Assembly: GCF_016865365.1 (NCBI RefSeq) | Contig: NZ_AP024469.1 | Location: forward strand, 1,355,001 to 1,419,000 | Origin: Geobacter sp. SVR | Lineage (GTDB): Bacteria; Desulfobacterota; Desulfuromonadia; Geobacterales; Pseudopelobacteraceae | Length of the DNA stretch: 64,000 nt | Reading direction: 5' to 3' | Shown: positions 34,476 through 43,013 of the stretch, one piece after another | Layout: each line of letters begins with the position of its first letter | Numbering within the stretch: position 1 is the stretch's first letter | Translations under genes and position numbers: made by a program | Notes under the pieces: model-generated | Databases searched by the model: none | What the model saw: the letters and a program-made list of their open reading frames with translations, nothing else | What the model was told of the DNA's origin: nothing

Positions 34476-35156
34476 CTATTTATTCAGTCGGTTTCTCTCT
34501 AATACAGGAAACCACTCAAGATATTCACGCAATTCGCGAAGCCGTTTTTTATTAGAAAATCGGTCAAAAAAGCCTCTGCTGATTCCCCAAGGTATTGCAA
34601 GCAAGAAACATGTTATAACTACAAACACAAAGTGGTTTGTTAGGTCTGATATTTTGCTAACAGGAAATGCTTGTTGTAAAATATAACTTACAAAATTTGA
34701 TATTATTGCCAAAATAACACCAAACGAAATTATAGAAAATCTGTGCTCACCAAGTGATGCCAGGTGGGAAATTAACTCTTCATTTAATTTAACCAATATT
34801 TGCTCTCTTACTGATAATAAGTCAGTCTTTTCTTTGAATTTCTCACAAAACATAGAAAATTCTATGAATTTAATGTCAGGCTTGATTGCAATGATATTTT
34901 GCTTATAAATTTTAAGTTCGCCTTCAAATGTAGCTCTTAACCAAAAATACCTTATTATTATAGAAAATATTATGCTTGCTGCTAATGGAAGTAGCAGAAT
35001 TAGTCCTAATTTGCCTTTAACGACTATTACAATGTAAAACATTGGGATAACAATAATATATATTACTAGCATCATTGGTAAGATATGTTTCCAGAAGAAT
35101 TTTAGTTCAATTTGTTTTTTTAGATTTATAGATTGATTTAATGCTTCAATACTCAT
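34476..35156 (-). CDS. AT-rich multi-pass membrane protein, unknown
   Basis: A 226-residue protein with two N-terminal helices (HILPMMLVIYIIVIPMFYIVIVV and GLILLLPLAASIIFSIII), a soluble middle of about 70 residues, two more helices (FSIISFGVILAIISNFVSYIL and HFVFVVITCFLLAIPWGI) and a basic tail. I do not recognise the family. Codon usage is markedly AT-rich against flanking genes. GGAGGA directly precedes the tandem ATG, and the attC-like site B ends only 10 bases upstream, as a cassette boundary would. Confidence 0.6.
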   Translation of the reverse strand: MSIEALNQSINLKKQIELKFFWKHILPMMLVIYIIVIPMFYIVIVVKGKLGLILLLPLAASIIFSIIIRYFWLRATFEGELKIYKQNIIAIKPDIKFIEFSMFCEKFKEKTDLLSVREQILVKLNEELISHLASLGEHRFSIISFGVILAIISNFVSYILQQAFPVSKISDLTNHFVFVVITCFLLAIPWGISRGFFDRFSNKKRLRELREYLEWFPVLERNRLNK

Positions 35157-35166
35157 CATTCCTCCA

Positions 35167-35226
35167 GTATAACGGGTTGCCGCTGAGCCGCTAGCATAGC
35201 GAGTTGGCTCCAGTGGCGTGTTGAAT
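35167..35226 (-). other. attC-like 60-base imperfect palindrome, site B
   Basis: Read on the minus strand, it begins ATTCAAC (a perfect RYYYAAC core) and ends GTTATAC (one mismatch to GTTRRRY). The inner arms GCCACTGGAGCC and GGCTCAGCGGC pair over ten bases with one mismatch and one unpaired G, and a smaller GCTA/TAGC stem caps the loop. An unpaired base in one arm is a known feature of folded attC. It lies 11 bases after the stop of the gene at 35238 and 10 bases before the next start. Its length equals site A. Confidence 0.55.
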
Positions 35227-35237
35227 TGCACTGCTTG

Positions 35238-35816
35238 TCATTGGCTTGATAGCCTCATAAGACTCTTCAGGCGTCGTCGGTATTCCTCAACTAATTCATA
35301 CGAAATTCCTACTGAGTCTCCAAGCCCCCAGGGGCATGGTTCCCCAGCACTTTGGAAACGGTCTATTGTCGATTGGCTAATAGTTCGGGAACCATGAGCG
35401 ATAAAATTCCGGGCTACGGCAACCTCAATAATGCCCGCACGACCTCCTAATACCTCGCTCCAGACCCGTCCTGTTTGGCTTAAAAGCTGTCCTCCCCACC
35501 CCTCAATCCCGCCAGGCAAGCGATCTCCTTCGCCCAAGCCGAGTTTGACTCGTGCATAGCACTCGCAGAGAGAATAACTGTATGTCAATACTATGAAATA
35601 TAGAAGGTCTTCGTCTTGTAGTGTTCCAACATGTTCATCGACTGTAGCAGTGAAGCGACTGCTGCCATTTAGCGTTGTGATTCTAGCTGTACCCAAATCA
35701 GGAACTTGTAGGCTACTCCAAATATTTAATTCTCGTTCAAAGGCGATTTTAGAGGATTCAAGAAAACGTGTCAGCCGCTTCCACTCTTCCCAGACATCAG
35801 GTATTGAAAGTGCCAT
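35238..35816 (-). CDS. HEPN-like protein, unknown
   Basis: A 192-residue, mainly helical protein. The segment IEVAVARNFIAHGSRTIS contains R-N-F-I-A-H, an RX4H motif as found in HEPN domains, many of which are toxins or RNases. Upstream VLTYSYSLCECYARVKLGLGE is a helix typical of that fold. The assignment rests on this motif and predicted helices only. No partner nucleotidyltransferase is adjacent; the downstream gene is a membrane protein across an attC-like site. AGAAAAGAGGG stands a few bases ahead of the ATG. Confidence 0.6.
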   Translation of the reverse strand: MALSIPDVWEEWKRLTRFLESSKIAFERELNIWSSLQVPDLGTARITTLNGSSRFTATVDEHVGTLQDEDLLYFIVLTYSYSLCECYARVKLGLGEGDRLPGGIEGWGGQLLSQTGRVWSEVLGGRAGIIEVAVARNFIAHGSRTISQSTIDRFQSAGEPCPWGLGDSVGISYELVEEYRRRLKSLMRLSSQ

Positions 35817-35842
35817 CGAACCCTCTTTTCTGCATTAATAAT

Positions 35843-36298
35843 TTATTTTTTACCAACTGGAAGAGCTACAGGGATTGAAAATTGGAGTCGACTGCTCATG
35901 CTGCTCTCATCTGCTTGAGTACCGTCTTTTCCAAGCTTAATTCCAACTACAGTCACGCCAATACCCTCTTTACCATCCTTTTTAGTCGCGGAAGATACAG
36001 CAACGTCAAACTTTACCAAATGAACTGGACGCCGGTAATCTTGGTTTTCTTGTTCTTTAAGTAAAAACCCATAAACCTCTTCATTCTTACTTGAAGGCAC
36101 AACATCCTTTGGATTGACTATAGTGCCAACACCAAGTAGCTCGCTATTAGTCTCAGCGATTGCCTCTGATATATCCTTGATTGCTTCTTTTATAAAATCT
36201 TTTAAATCCACGTTTTCCTCCTTCTTCGATTCAACGGGGTTGGCCATGACCCGCCCGCCCAGTCTTTTCGGACGGTCGGCGTCTATTAACGTGGTCAT
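35843..36298 (-). CDS. Conserved hypothetical protein, soluble, AT-rich
   Basis: A 151-residue protein. An N-terminal amphipathic helix (VDLKDFIKEAIKDISEAIAE) is followed by a beta-rich part (VHLVKFDVAVSSATKKDGKEGIGVTVVGIKLG...SSRLQFSIPVALPVG). I recall similar hypothetical proteins with a pattern E-F-D-V-A-V...G-I-G-V...S-R-I-K-F-x-V-P scattered in bacterial accessory regions; no function is known to me. The start overlaps the previous stop by four bases (ATGA); Met18 is an alternative. Confidence 0.6.
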   Translation of the reverse strand: MTTLIDADRPKRLGGRVMANPVESKKEENVDLKDFIKEAIKDISEAIAETNSELLGVGTIVNPKDVVPSSKNEEVYGFLLKEQENQDYRRPVHLVKFDVAVSSATKKDGKEGIGVTVVGIKLGKDGTQADESSMSSRLQFSIPVALPVGKK

Positions 36299-36792
36299 CC
36301 ATTCATTTCGATTTCAAAGGGTGATCTATGAGCGTTCTCAACAAAACTCAGAAGCCTGTTGATATTCTCTAGGGCATATTCTCTGGTGTCTCGGGCTTCC
36401 CATTTGTTTTCAAAGTATTTTTCAAGAAACGGATATTCCGGCTCACCATCTACGTCATAGCGGCAATACTCTTTCCATGCTTCATCGAATTTTTCTCTTT
36501 TGTCGGCGGAGAGGTACAGGCGAAAGCGCAGCATGGCCTTAATTTGCTGAGGGAATGTTCTGTGGAGAATGTAGTAGACTTTTCCGATTCTATTTTCGTC
36601 GGGGTCGGGGTTTTCTCGGCAGTAGTACTTTTGGTCGAGACTCATCAAAGCGTCAAGAAAAGCCTCGTGAAAGTCGATGGCGGCTTTCTGCATTTCCTTT
36701 CTGTCGGAAACTCTTACGGCAGTGTTGTAGCCGATAAGACCTCCGATTGCAGTTCCGATGAGAGAAAAAATGACACTCATGTTGTTAGCCAC
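36295..36792 (-). CDS. Membrane-anchored hypothetical protein
   Basis: A 165-residue protein starting at GTG six bases after GGAGGA. A short N-terminal membrane helix (VIFSLIGTAIGGLIGYNTAV) is followed by a soluble helical domain (AAIDFHEAFLDALMSLDQKYY..., FPQQIKAMLRFRLYLSADKREKFDEAWKEYC). The family is not recognised. It is the first gene of the AT-rich block and overlaps the next gene by four bases. A longer ATG-started frame exists, but its extra residues precede the ribosome binding site. Confidence 0.6.
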   Translation of the reverse strand: MANNMSVIFSLIGTAIGGLIGYNTAVRVSDRKEMQKAAIDFHEAFLDALMSLDQKYYCRENPDPDENRIGKVYYILHRTFPQQIKAMLRFRLYLSADKREKFDEAWKEYCRYDVDGEPEYPFLEKYFENKWEARDTREYALENINRLLSFVENAHRSPFEIEMNG

Positions 36793-37238
36793 AATGATTC
36801 CTCCAGTGATAACTCGGCAGAGCATGCCATTGGCGGGATTATCGGAATATTACTCGGCTCGGCTATTGTTCATTTTGGGGGGGAGTTCGGGGGATACCAT
36901 ACTTATCTCACTTTAAATATAGGTTTCCTGAAACGCCCCTATCCATTCTTTCGGCATCGCCGTTTTCCCGTGGGCCAGCTGTGACATACCGTAATTAATT
37001 CGGGCTAAGGTATGTCAGAACATCAATCATGTCAATGCCGCAAAAAAACGAAACAGCCCCATCCGGGTTACTCTCTGTTCGAAAAGTCAGGAGAAGGGAC
37101 AAGCGTGACAGGCATTTGAATGCTCGAGATCTTGCAGCGCAGGTTTTGGTTGCTATGCTTTTCCATAGGAAGGTATGAAACACAGGGCTGGAACGGATGC
37201 CGAAGGCATCCCGATCCAATGGGGAAAGGAGAAACGAG
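36793..37238. other. Divergent intergenic region, 446 bases
   Basis: It separates the AT-rich block (minus) from the next plus-strand gene. It contains a perfect 9-base inverted repeat TGACATACC...GGTATGTCA (36982-37017) with an 18-base spacer, which could be an operator or terminator. No gene with a ribosome binding site was recognised. Confidence 0.45.
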
Positions 37239-37598
37239 ATGCGGAAGAGTATCGTGTTTCTGGCAATGCTGGCGCTGGTGATAGCCGCACCAGCCACTCT
37301 GCCGGCCAAGGACAAGGTCGAGGGCGAAGTGGTCATGGCGGTGGGCAACAAGGTCAATCTCTTCCACAGCGGCACGGCCGACGTGAAGAAGGAAATCTGC
37401 ATCAACGACGTGATCCCGGTCTTCCGGGAGTACGGGGGTGCCAAGAATCCCCGGTCAAAGGAGGTCGGGCAGGTGAAGGTGCTGTCCTATGCCGGGGAGC
37501 ATTATTTCGAGGGGGAGGTCGTCAAAGGGGAGGTGAAGCCGGGGGATGTGGCCAAGAAGACGGGGGCTGCCTGCCTGATCCAGCCCTACCGGCAATAG
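37239..37598 (+). CDS. Small secreted protein, unknown
   Basis: A 119-residue exported protein. AAAGGAG stands seven bases before this ATG, and the signal peptide is SIVFLAMLALVIAAPATLPA. The mature part (VEGEVVMAVGNKVNLFHSGTADVKKEICINDVIPVFREYG...GQVKVLSYAGEHYFEGEVVKGEVKPGDVAKK) looks like a beta-rich fold of the kind in FecR- or flagellar-assembly-like proteins. No named family is assigned. It is alone on the plus strand. Confidence 0.65.
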   Translation: MRKSIVFLAMLALVIAAPATLPAKDKVEGEVVMAVGNKVNLFHSGTADVKKEICINDVIPVFREYGGAKNPRSKEVGQVKVLSYAGEHYFEGEVVKGEVKPGDVAKKTGAACLIQPYRQ

Positions 37599-37624
37599 TG
37601 CATCATTTTTAAAACCGCTGTGAT

Positions 37625-37648
37625 TTCCGGGTCAACGATGCCCCGGAA
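37625..37648 (+). terminator. Possible terminator between converging genes
   Basis: TTCCGGG/CCCGGAA stem with a ten-base loop, then CCTTTTCTT on the plus strand. The stem is short. Confidence 0.45.
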
Positions 37649-37695
37649 CCTTTTCTTCCCACTGGTTTATCATTCCGTAACCGATCAGTCATACT

Positions 37696-38454
37696 TCAAT
37701 CAGTCGTCTCCTCATCCGCCGAGCCGTCGGTCTTCCCCCGCATATCGCCGTCCCGCTTCGACCGCAGCCACAGTACCAGCAGATTGCCGATAACGAAAGC
37801 GATCGCCCCGGACAGGGCCATGCCTGCGCCCGGTTCCCGGTGGACCTCAAGGAGTGCCCGGGGGTAGGGGGCGTTGACCGCCTGCTTGATATAGACGCCG
37901 TAGCCCTCGGAAAACCAGGGGTGATTGGGGCTGATCGTCACCCGCTGCGACGGGTTGCGGAGATCGGTAACCAATTCGGCGCTGAAGCCGAGCGGCATCC
38001 CCATGGGGGAGCCCTGTACCGTTATGGCCGCCACGCCGAAAGGCTGCCCGTCGGGAAGCTGCAGCAGTTCCCCCTGGTGGACTTCGAACTGCTGCACCGA
38101 GGAACCGAGGGCACTAATCAGATGGGCCGCCACGATCAGCAGGAAGCCGGCGTGCACAAGCTGTGGCGCAATCAGGGCAATGAAGCCGATGCGCCGCCAG
38201 CGCGCCATGACCGCATCCCAGGAGCAGAGCAGGGTGGTAATCACCACCAGGGCCAACAGCACCAGGGTCAGCCAGAGCCACCAAGAGTGGCTGACCGGCG
38301 TCTGCATCAGCCAGGCGAAGAACGGCATGAAGTTGATGGCTGCCCCCTGCTCACCCTTGAGCAGGAAGGAGCCGGCCGCCATTGCCAGGCAGAGCAGCGC
38401 CAGCAGCCAGAGCGAGAGTTGTAGCGATATGAGCGCGTTCCAGAGCCGTTTCAT
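37696..38454 (-). CDS. resB: ResB-like cytochrome c biogenesis protein
   Basis: A 252-residue membrane protein of system II cytochrome c maturation. Helices lie at about 10-30, 50-75, 90-115 and near the C-terminus, and the periplasmic loop carries FEVHQGELLQLPDG and PRNHPWFSEGYGVYI-like segments (SPNHPWFSEGYGVYIKQA). It is about half the length of typical ResB (Ccs1), a compact form found in this group. The start at 38454 lies five bases past the ccsA stop. With CcsA it is thought to move heme across the membrane and attach it to apocytochromes. Confidence 0.8.
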   Translation of the reverse strand: MKRLWNALISLQLSLWLLALLCLAMAAGSFLLKGEQGAAINFMPFFAWLMQTPVSHSWWLWLTLVLLALVVITTLLCSWDAVMARWRRIGFIALIAPQLVHAGFLLIVAAHLISALGSSVQQFEVHQGELLQLPDGQPFGVAAITVQGSPMGMPLGFSAELVTDLRNPSQRVTISPNHPWFSEGYGVYIKQAVNAPYPRALLEVHREPGAGMALSGAIAFVIGNLLVLWLRSKRDGDMRGKTDGSADEETTD

Positions 38455-38459
38455 AGTGG

Positions 38460-39179
38460 TCAGAAGCTGTGCGAGCTTTTCATCAGCATGCTTACACCCA
38501 GGTAAGTGAAAAGCATCACGAAAAACCCGGCGATGCCCAGCCAGGCAGCAAGCCGGTCCCAGCGCGTCCCCTTGAGGCGCAGATGGAGGAACAGGGCGTA
38601 AAAGATCCACAGGATCGAAGTCCAAAGCTCTTTGGGGGTCCAGAGCCAATAGGTACCCCAGGCGTAGTATCCCCAGATACCCCCCGCCAGCATGGAGGCC
38701 GAGAAGAACGACCAGCCGGTCAGGGCGGTGCGGTACTGCAGTTCAAGCAGAGAGCGTTCGCCCTGGCCGAGATACCCGGCACAGAGCAGTGCACCGACCG
38801 CGAACAGGGCATAGGCGAAAAAGGCCAGTACCACGTGCGCTTCGAACCAGAGGGTGTCCAGGATCTGCGGCAGCGGCATGGCCGAGGCGGGGAACAGCAG
38901 GGCGAACAGGGCGAAAAAGCCGGCAGCCATACCGGAAGCGGTTCCGAACCACTTCTTGCCGGCCAGGGCTGGGGAGAAGGCGGTGGCAAGGGCCATCACG
39001 CCGATGGAGGCGGAGAAGAACGCCAGGGTATCATGGGGCCCGAGCAGAGGCAGGCGCCCCAGGGAGAGGCCGCGCATGCCCAAGTACACGACCTCGGCCG
39101 CAGCTCCGGCAGCAAGGAGCAGCCGGTTGGACGAGCCGAACATGTACAGGCAGATGGAGGAGATCAGGAGCGGTTTCAC
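38460..39179 (-). CDS. ccsA: CcsA-family heme-handling cytochrome c assembly protein
   Basis: A 239-residue protein with about seven or eight helices and the tryptophan-rich heme-handling motif in GGIWGYYAWGTYWLWTPKELWTS, where the usual WSWDPKE reads WLWTPKE. Histidines for heme are in GPHDTLAFFSAS, FEAHVVLAFFAYALF and a C-terminal LHLRLKG. The start is placed at GTG 39179, since the longer frame begins inside the repeat element at 39226-39344. The resB-like gene follows, so the pair is a system II cytochrome synthetase. Confidence 0.8.
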   Translation of the reverse strand: MKPLLISSICLYMFGSSNRLLLAAGAAAEVVYLGMRGLSLGRLPLLGPHDTLAFFSASIGVMALATAFSPALAGKKWFGTASGMAAGFFALFALLFPASAMPLPQILDTLWFEAHVVLAFFAYALFAVGALLCAGYLGQGERSLLELQYRTALTGWSFFSASMLAGGIWGYYAWGTYWLWTPKELWTSILWIFYALFLHLRLKGTRWDRLAAWLGIAGFFVMLFTYLGVSMLMKSSHSF

Positions 39180-39225
39180 GGATGTAGCAATCTCCCGGTT
39201 GATTAGGGCAGATGGTAAAATTCGA

Positions 39226-39344
39226 GGTTGTTCAAAAATGGGCAGATCGTCGCACCCGCAGGAAGCCCCGCGGAGGTGTAGCAGCGCTACGCCGCACAAG
39301 GGGGCTGACGAGGACGGCGGCGAGATGCCCGTTTTTCAACAACC
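39226..39344 (-). repeat. MITE-like inverted-terminal element, copy 2
   Basis: An inverted copy of the element at 23465-23583, with about two base differences over 119 bases. It has the terminal inverted repeats GGTTGTTC/GAAAAA and the inner GCAGCGCTACG palindrome. It sits two bases after the trpB stop and reaches into the leader of ccsA. Its high identity to copy 1, 15.7 kb away, suggests recent movement or gene conversion. Confidence 0.85.
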
Positions 39345-39346
39345 GT

Positions 39347-40537
39347 TTAGAACGCCACTCCCATGGCATCGGCCACGGTGTGCATATCCTTGTCGCCGCG
39401 TCCCGACAGGCAGACCACGATACTCTGGTCCCTGGTCATGGTTGGTGCCAGCTTCAGGGCATAAGCGATGGCATGGGACGACTCCAGGGCCGGGATAATG
39501 CCCTCCTCGCGCGCCAGTGCCTGGAATCCCTCCAGGGCCTCCTGGTCGGTGATGCAGACGTACTCGGCCCGGCCGCTGTCCTTGAGCCAGGCATGCTCGG
39601 GGCCGACGCCGGGATAGTCCAGGCCGGCCGAGATGGAGTGGGCGTGGGTGATCTGGCCGTGCTCGTCCTGCAGCAGATAGGTGCGGTTGCCGTGCAGGAT
39701 GCCGGGGGAACCGGCGCAGAGCGGAGCGGCATGCTTGCCGGTCGCGATGCCGTATCCGGCCGCCTCGACCCCGATGATCCTGACCGATGTGTCCTTCAGG
39801 AAGGGGTAGAACAGCCCCAGGGCGTTGCTGCCTCCACCCACGCAGGCCACCAGTGCGTCGGGCAGGCGCCCTTCGGCCTGCCGGTGCTGGCGTTTGGCTT
39901 CCCGGCCGATAATGGCCTGGAAGTCGCGCACCATCATCGGGTAGGGGTGCGGACCTGCCACGGTACCGATGACGTAGAACGTGTCGGCAATGGTGCTGAC
40001 CCAGTTGCGCATGGCCTCGTTCATGGCGTCCTTGAGGGTGGCGGTGCCAGCTGTGACCGGCGTGACCGTGGCGCCCAGCAGTTTCATGCGGAAGACGTTC
40101 TGGGCTTGGCGCCGGGTATCCTCCTCCCCCATGAACACCTCGCACTGCATGCCGAACAGGGCAGCGATCGTGGCGGTGGCCACGCCGTGCATGCCGGCGC
40201 CGGTTTCGGCGATCACGCGTTTCTTGCCCATCCGGCGTGCCAGCAGTCCCTGGCCGATGGTGTTGTTGACCTTGTGGGCCCCGGTGTGGTTCAGGTCCTC
40301 GCGCTTGAGGTAGATCCTGGCCCCTCCCAGCCGTTTGGTCAGCTTTTCAGCGAAGTAAAGCGGGTTCGGGCGGCCGACGTACTGGCGCAGGTAATACAGG
40401 TATTCTTCCTTGAACTCGCGGTCGTGGCGGTAATGCTGGTAGGCTTGTTCCAGCTCCAGCAGGGCGGGCATCAGGGTTTCGGGAACGTAGCGGCCGCCGT
40501 ATGCGCCAAAATGGCCTTGTTTGTCGGGATAGTTCAT
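39347..40537 (-). CDS. trpB: Tryptophan synthase beta chain (TrpB1 type)
   Basis: It condenses indole with serine using PLP. The 396 residues fit TrpB1. The PLP lysine is in [13 protein letters not shown], phosphate-binding GGGSNA is in [16 protein letters not shown], and [16 protein letters not shown] and [18 protein letters not shown] are signatures. A repeat element follows directly after the stop. In this window it is separated from trpF by a membrane protein gene, and from trpA by 23 kb. A second beta chain (TrpB2) lies at 43014. Confidence 0.96.
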   Translation of the reverse strand: MNYPDKQGHFGAYGGRYVPETLMPALLELEQAYQHYRHDREFKEEYLYYLRQYVGRPNPLYFAEKLTKRLGGARIYLKREDLNHTGAHKVNNTIGQGLLARRMGKKRVIAETGAGMHGVATATIAALFGMQCEVFMGEEDTRRQAQNVFRMKLLGATVTPVTAGTATLKDAMNEAMRNWVSTIADTFYVIGTVAGPHPYPMMVRDFQAIIGREAKRQHRQAEGRLPDALVACVGGGSNALGLFYPFLKDTSVRIIGVEAAGYGIATGKHAAPLCAGSPGILHGNRTYLLQDEHGQITHAHSISAGLDYPGVGPEHAWLKDSGRAEYVCITDQEALEGFQALAREEGIIPALESSHAIAYALKLAPTMTRDQSIVVCLSGRGDKDMHTVADAMGVAF

Positions 40538-40545
40538 GTTGTCAC

Positions 40546-42228
40546 CTATGGTTGATGGAGAGGTCTGAAAAACGCCACCCGGTATGGTGTGGCTTCCGAA
40601 TGGTAGACGGAATCAAGGGCAAAGCCCGGCGCCGCAGAGGCCAGTCCGGCATCGGGAACCTCCGCATTGTGGACCTCGATGACGAACAGGTCCACATGGT
40701 TCCGAACGGCATACCGATAGGTGGCGGGCGGGTCCGCCACCGGCAGGGCGGTCCAGAGGCCGTTCAGGTAGTAGATCATCTTGTTCCAGGCTACCATATA
40801 GTTTTTGCCGGGGCCATACCGGAGCGCGGCCCACTGGCCCGCTTTGCGGGCATCATCCGCGTAATTCAGCCGGACCGCGCGGCCGGGGTCGGGAACGGCC
40901 TTGACCGTTACCTTTGCGTCCTGTTTCGGGGAAAACATGCCGGTCAGCAACCCGTTGCCGTACCTGTCAAGGTAGTAGGCCATGAGGCCTGTTGTGCACA
41001 CGATAACCACACCTGCAGCGGTTCTGTCCGTAAACAGCCTTCTGGCAGCATAAACCAGGCCGGCAGAGGCGAGTATGAGCAGTAGCGGCGCATAGGGCAC
41101 CAGGTATTTCCACCACCCCTCGCTGAACACCGGTAGAATGAGGAGGATCAGGAACGGGGCGGCAATGGTTGCCTTCCTGCGCAGGGAGGAATCTCCCCAC
41201 GAAAACAGAAACGACAGCGCTGCCAGAAACGTCAGGTACACCGGAAAGACATTGGGAAAGTGCTGCGTGCCGCTGTTGTTGGGGACCCGGCCGGGCAACT
41301 CCATCAGGAGGTTATGCAGGTAGACCCGGATGCTTTTCTCCGGATCCTGCAGGAGGTAACGTGCCAGATCGCCGATCCCTGAAGGCTGCTGCCATTTCAG
41401 CCTTCCGTCCGGGGCAAGGCCCCAGAGCTCATCGTTGCCCTGCTCCCCCTTGTTGTGGTCATGATAGATCCTGCCCTTCATCCAGATCAGGACGTAGGTC
41501 GCCTTGGGGCTGATGACGAACGTGCCGTAGTTTTTCTTGAGGAATGCCAGGTAGGGAGAGGACGCCAGGAAGAATACTACCACCATGATTGCCACGAGGC
41601 GGGGCATGAACGAACGCAACACCTGTCTGCCCTGTATTGCCAGCAGCGTCATGGATGTCAGGCCCATGATCAGGAAGCCTTCGGAACGGCTGAGATAGGC
41701 GCAGCAGAACAGGATACCTGCGCCTGCGGCATGCCACAACGAGTTGCGGGAGGCGGCACGGTCCAGCAGCCCCAGAGCGGTTATCAGAAAGACCGAATAG
41801 TAGATTTCCGGTTCCGTGGAGAAGGTGATGGCCAGAAAATGGGGTGTTACGGAGGAGGCCAGGGCCGCCACCAGCGCGATTCTGCGGTCGAACAGCCCGA
41901 CAGCCAGGAAATAGACCGCGGCGGTCAGCAGCACCCCCATCACCGGGGCGACAAGGCCCGCAGTCCTGAGAAGGTCGTGCATGCCGAAGATGCTGTCCAC
42001 TCCGGCAATGATGATGGAGGGCAACGGCGTGGCCCAGAGGGCCTGCCAGCCTGGCCCGATCCCCAACTGGATGTTACGGGCGATCTGAAGGTAAGTGTGG
42101 CCATCGGCGGATATGCCGGGGGGATGGTAGAACAGGCAGATCACCAGTGCCGAAAGGCAGAGGGGTATCAGGGGGAGCCAGCGCGAATCGATCAGACTTG
42201 TCCCGGATTGCTGCGTGCTGGCTGTCAT
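40546..42228 (-). CDS. Membrane glycosyltransferase, GT39/ArnT-like
   Basis: A 560-residue polytopic protein with about eleven helices and a soluble C-terminal end. [30 protein letters not shown] is the early extracytoplasmic loop with an acidic Asp pattern seen in polyprenyl-phosphate-sugar glycosyltransferases (PMT/ArnT/dolichyl-phosphate-mannose types). [28 protein letters not shown] resembles the family's T-E-P/x segment. The start codon overlaps the trpF stop by four bases (ATGA), so it is coupled to trpF. The acceptor is unknown; its place inside a tryptophan gene run is odd. Confidence 0.7.
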   Translation of the reverse strand: MTASTQQSGTSLIDSRWLPLIPLCLSALVICLFYHPPGISADGHTYLQIARNIQLGIGPGWQALWATPLPSIIIAGVDSIFGMHDLLRTAGLVAPVMGVLLTAAVYFLAVGLFDRRIALVAALASSVTPHFLAITFSTEPEIYYSVFLITALGLLDRAASRNSLWHAAGAGILFCCAYLSRSEGFLIMGLTSMTLLAIQGRQVLRSFMPRLVAIMVVVFFLASSPYLAFLKKNYGTFVISPKATYVLIWMKGRIYHDHNKGEQGNDELWGLAPDGRLKWQQPSGIGDLARYLLQDPEKSIRVYLHNLLMELPGRVPNNSGTQHFPNVFPVYLTFLAALSFLFSWGDSSLRRKATIAAPFLILLILPVFSEGWWKYLVPYAPLLLILASAGLVYAARRLFTDRTAAGVVIVCTTGLMAYYLDRYGNGLLTGMFSPKQDAKVTVKAVPDPGRAVRLNYADDARKAGQWAALRYGPGKNYMVAWNKMIYYLNGLWTALPVADPPATYRYAVRNHVDLFVIEVHNAEVPDAGLASAAPGFALDSVYHSEATPYRVAFFRPLHQP

Positions 42229-42890
42229 CTCGCGTGCAGTCCCGGAAGGGAGGCGGGGGAGGCCGCCTGCCGGCCGGCTGAGGCATGTTTGGCAGCGGCG
42301 ATGAAGTCCCGCACCAGCGCGGCATCCTTCCTGCCCGGCGCCGATTCGACCCCGCTGGAGACATCCACGGCATAGGGGCATACCCGCTTTACCGCCTCAG
42401 CCACGTTGGCAGGGGTCAGGCCGCCGGCCAGGATGATGCGGTGTGCGGCGGCCGCAACAGCGGCAATGTCCCAGTTGAAGGTCTGGCCCGTGCCGCCGTG
42501 GGCGGTCGGGGACCAGGCATCCAGCAGGCAGGCTGCCACACGGTAGCTGTCCACGCCGTCAAGGCTGGTGCTGTCCTTGATCCGGAAAGCCTTGATGATC
42601 CGGCGTCCGATCCCCCGGCAATAGTGCGGGGATTCGTCGCCGTGCAGTTGGATGAGATCCAGCCCGCACTGGTCGGCAATGCTGTTGACGGTCTGCTGTG
42701 TCTGATTGACGAACAACCCAACCGTATGCACGAAAGGGGGCAGCTGGCGGATTATGTCGGCAGCCTGCTCGGGGGCAATGTGGCGGGGGGAGGCCTGGAC
42801 AAAGACGAAGCCGAGCGCATCGGCGCCAGCGTCAATGGCCGTCAGCGCGTCGTCAAGATTGGTTATGCCGCAGATTTTGACTTTGACCAT
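42225..42890 (-). CDS. trpF: Phosphoribosylanthranilate isomerase
   Basis: A TIM-barrel enzyme of 221 residues for tryptophan synthesis. The catalytic cysteine is in VKICGITN near residue 7, and the catalytic aspartate in YAVDVSSGVE near the C-terminus. GFVFVQASPRHI, LIQLHGDES and LAGGLTPANV are conserved. The start at 42890 begins the conserved MVKVKICG; upstream codons in the same frame are repeat-derived. The ribosome binding site is weak. Confidence 0.95.
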   Translation of the reverse strand: MVKVKICGITNLDDALTAIDAGADALGFVFVQASPRHIAPEQAADIIRQLPPFVHTVGLFVNQTQQTVNSIADQCGLDLIQLHGDESPHYCRGIGRRIIKAFRIKDSTSLDGVDSYRVAACLLDAWSPTAHGGTGQTFNWDIAAVAAAAHRIILAGGLTPANVAEAVKRVCPYAVDVSSGVESAPGRKDAALVRDFIAAAKHASAGRQAASPASLPGLHAR

Positions 42891-43013
42891 AGATACAGGG
42901 ATCAGGGACCGGGGACCAGGAACCGGTGAGAACCTGTCCATGGATTTACCCGTCCGGTTGTTAGGTTGCGTTGGGAGTAGAAATAGGAACCAGGACTAGA
43001 GGGGTGTAAAGCC

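Noticed and set aside
36807-36874. Third attC-like site upstream of the first cassette gene (GTTATC before the ribosome binding site)
   Set aside because: The expected complementary heptamer 60 bases away reads AATGAAC, and the inner arms do not pair.
37020-37238. Minus-strand open frame upstream of the secreted protein
   Set aside because: No ribosome binding site, biased toward basic residues, and it overlaps the opposite gene.
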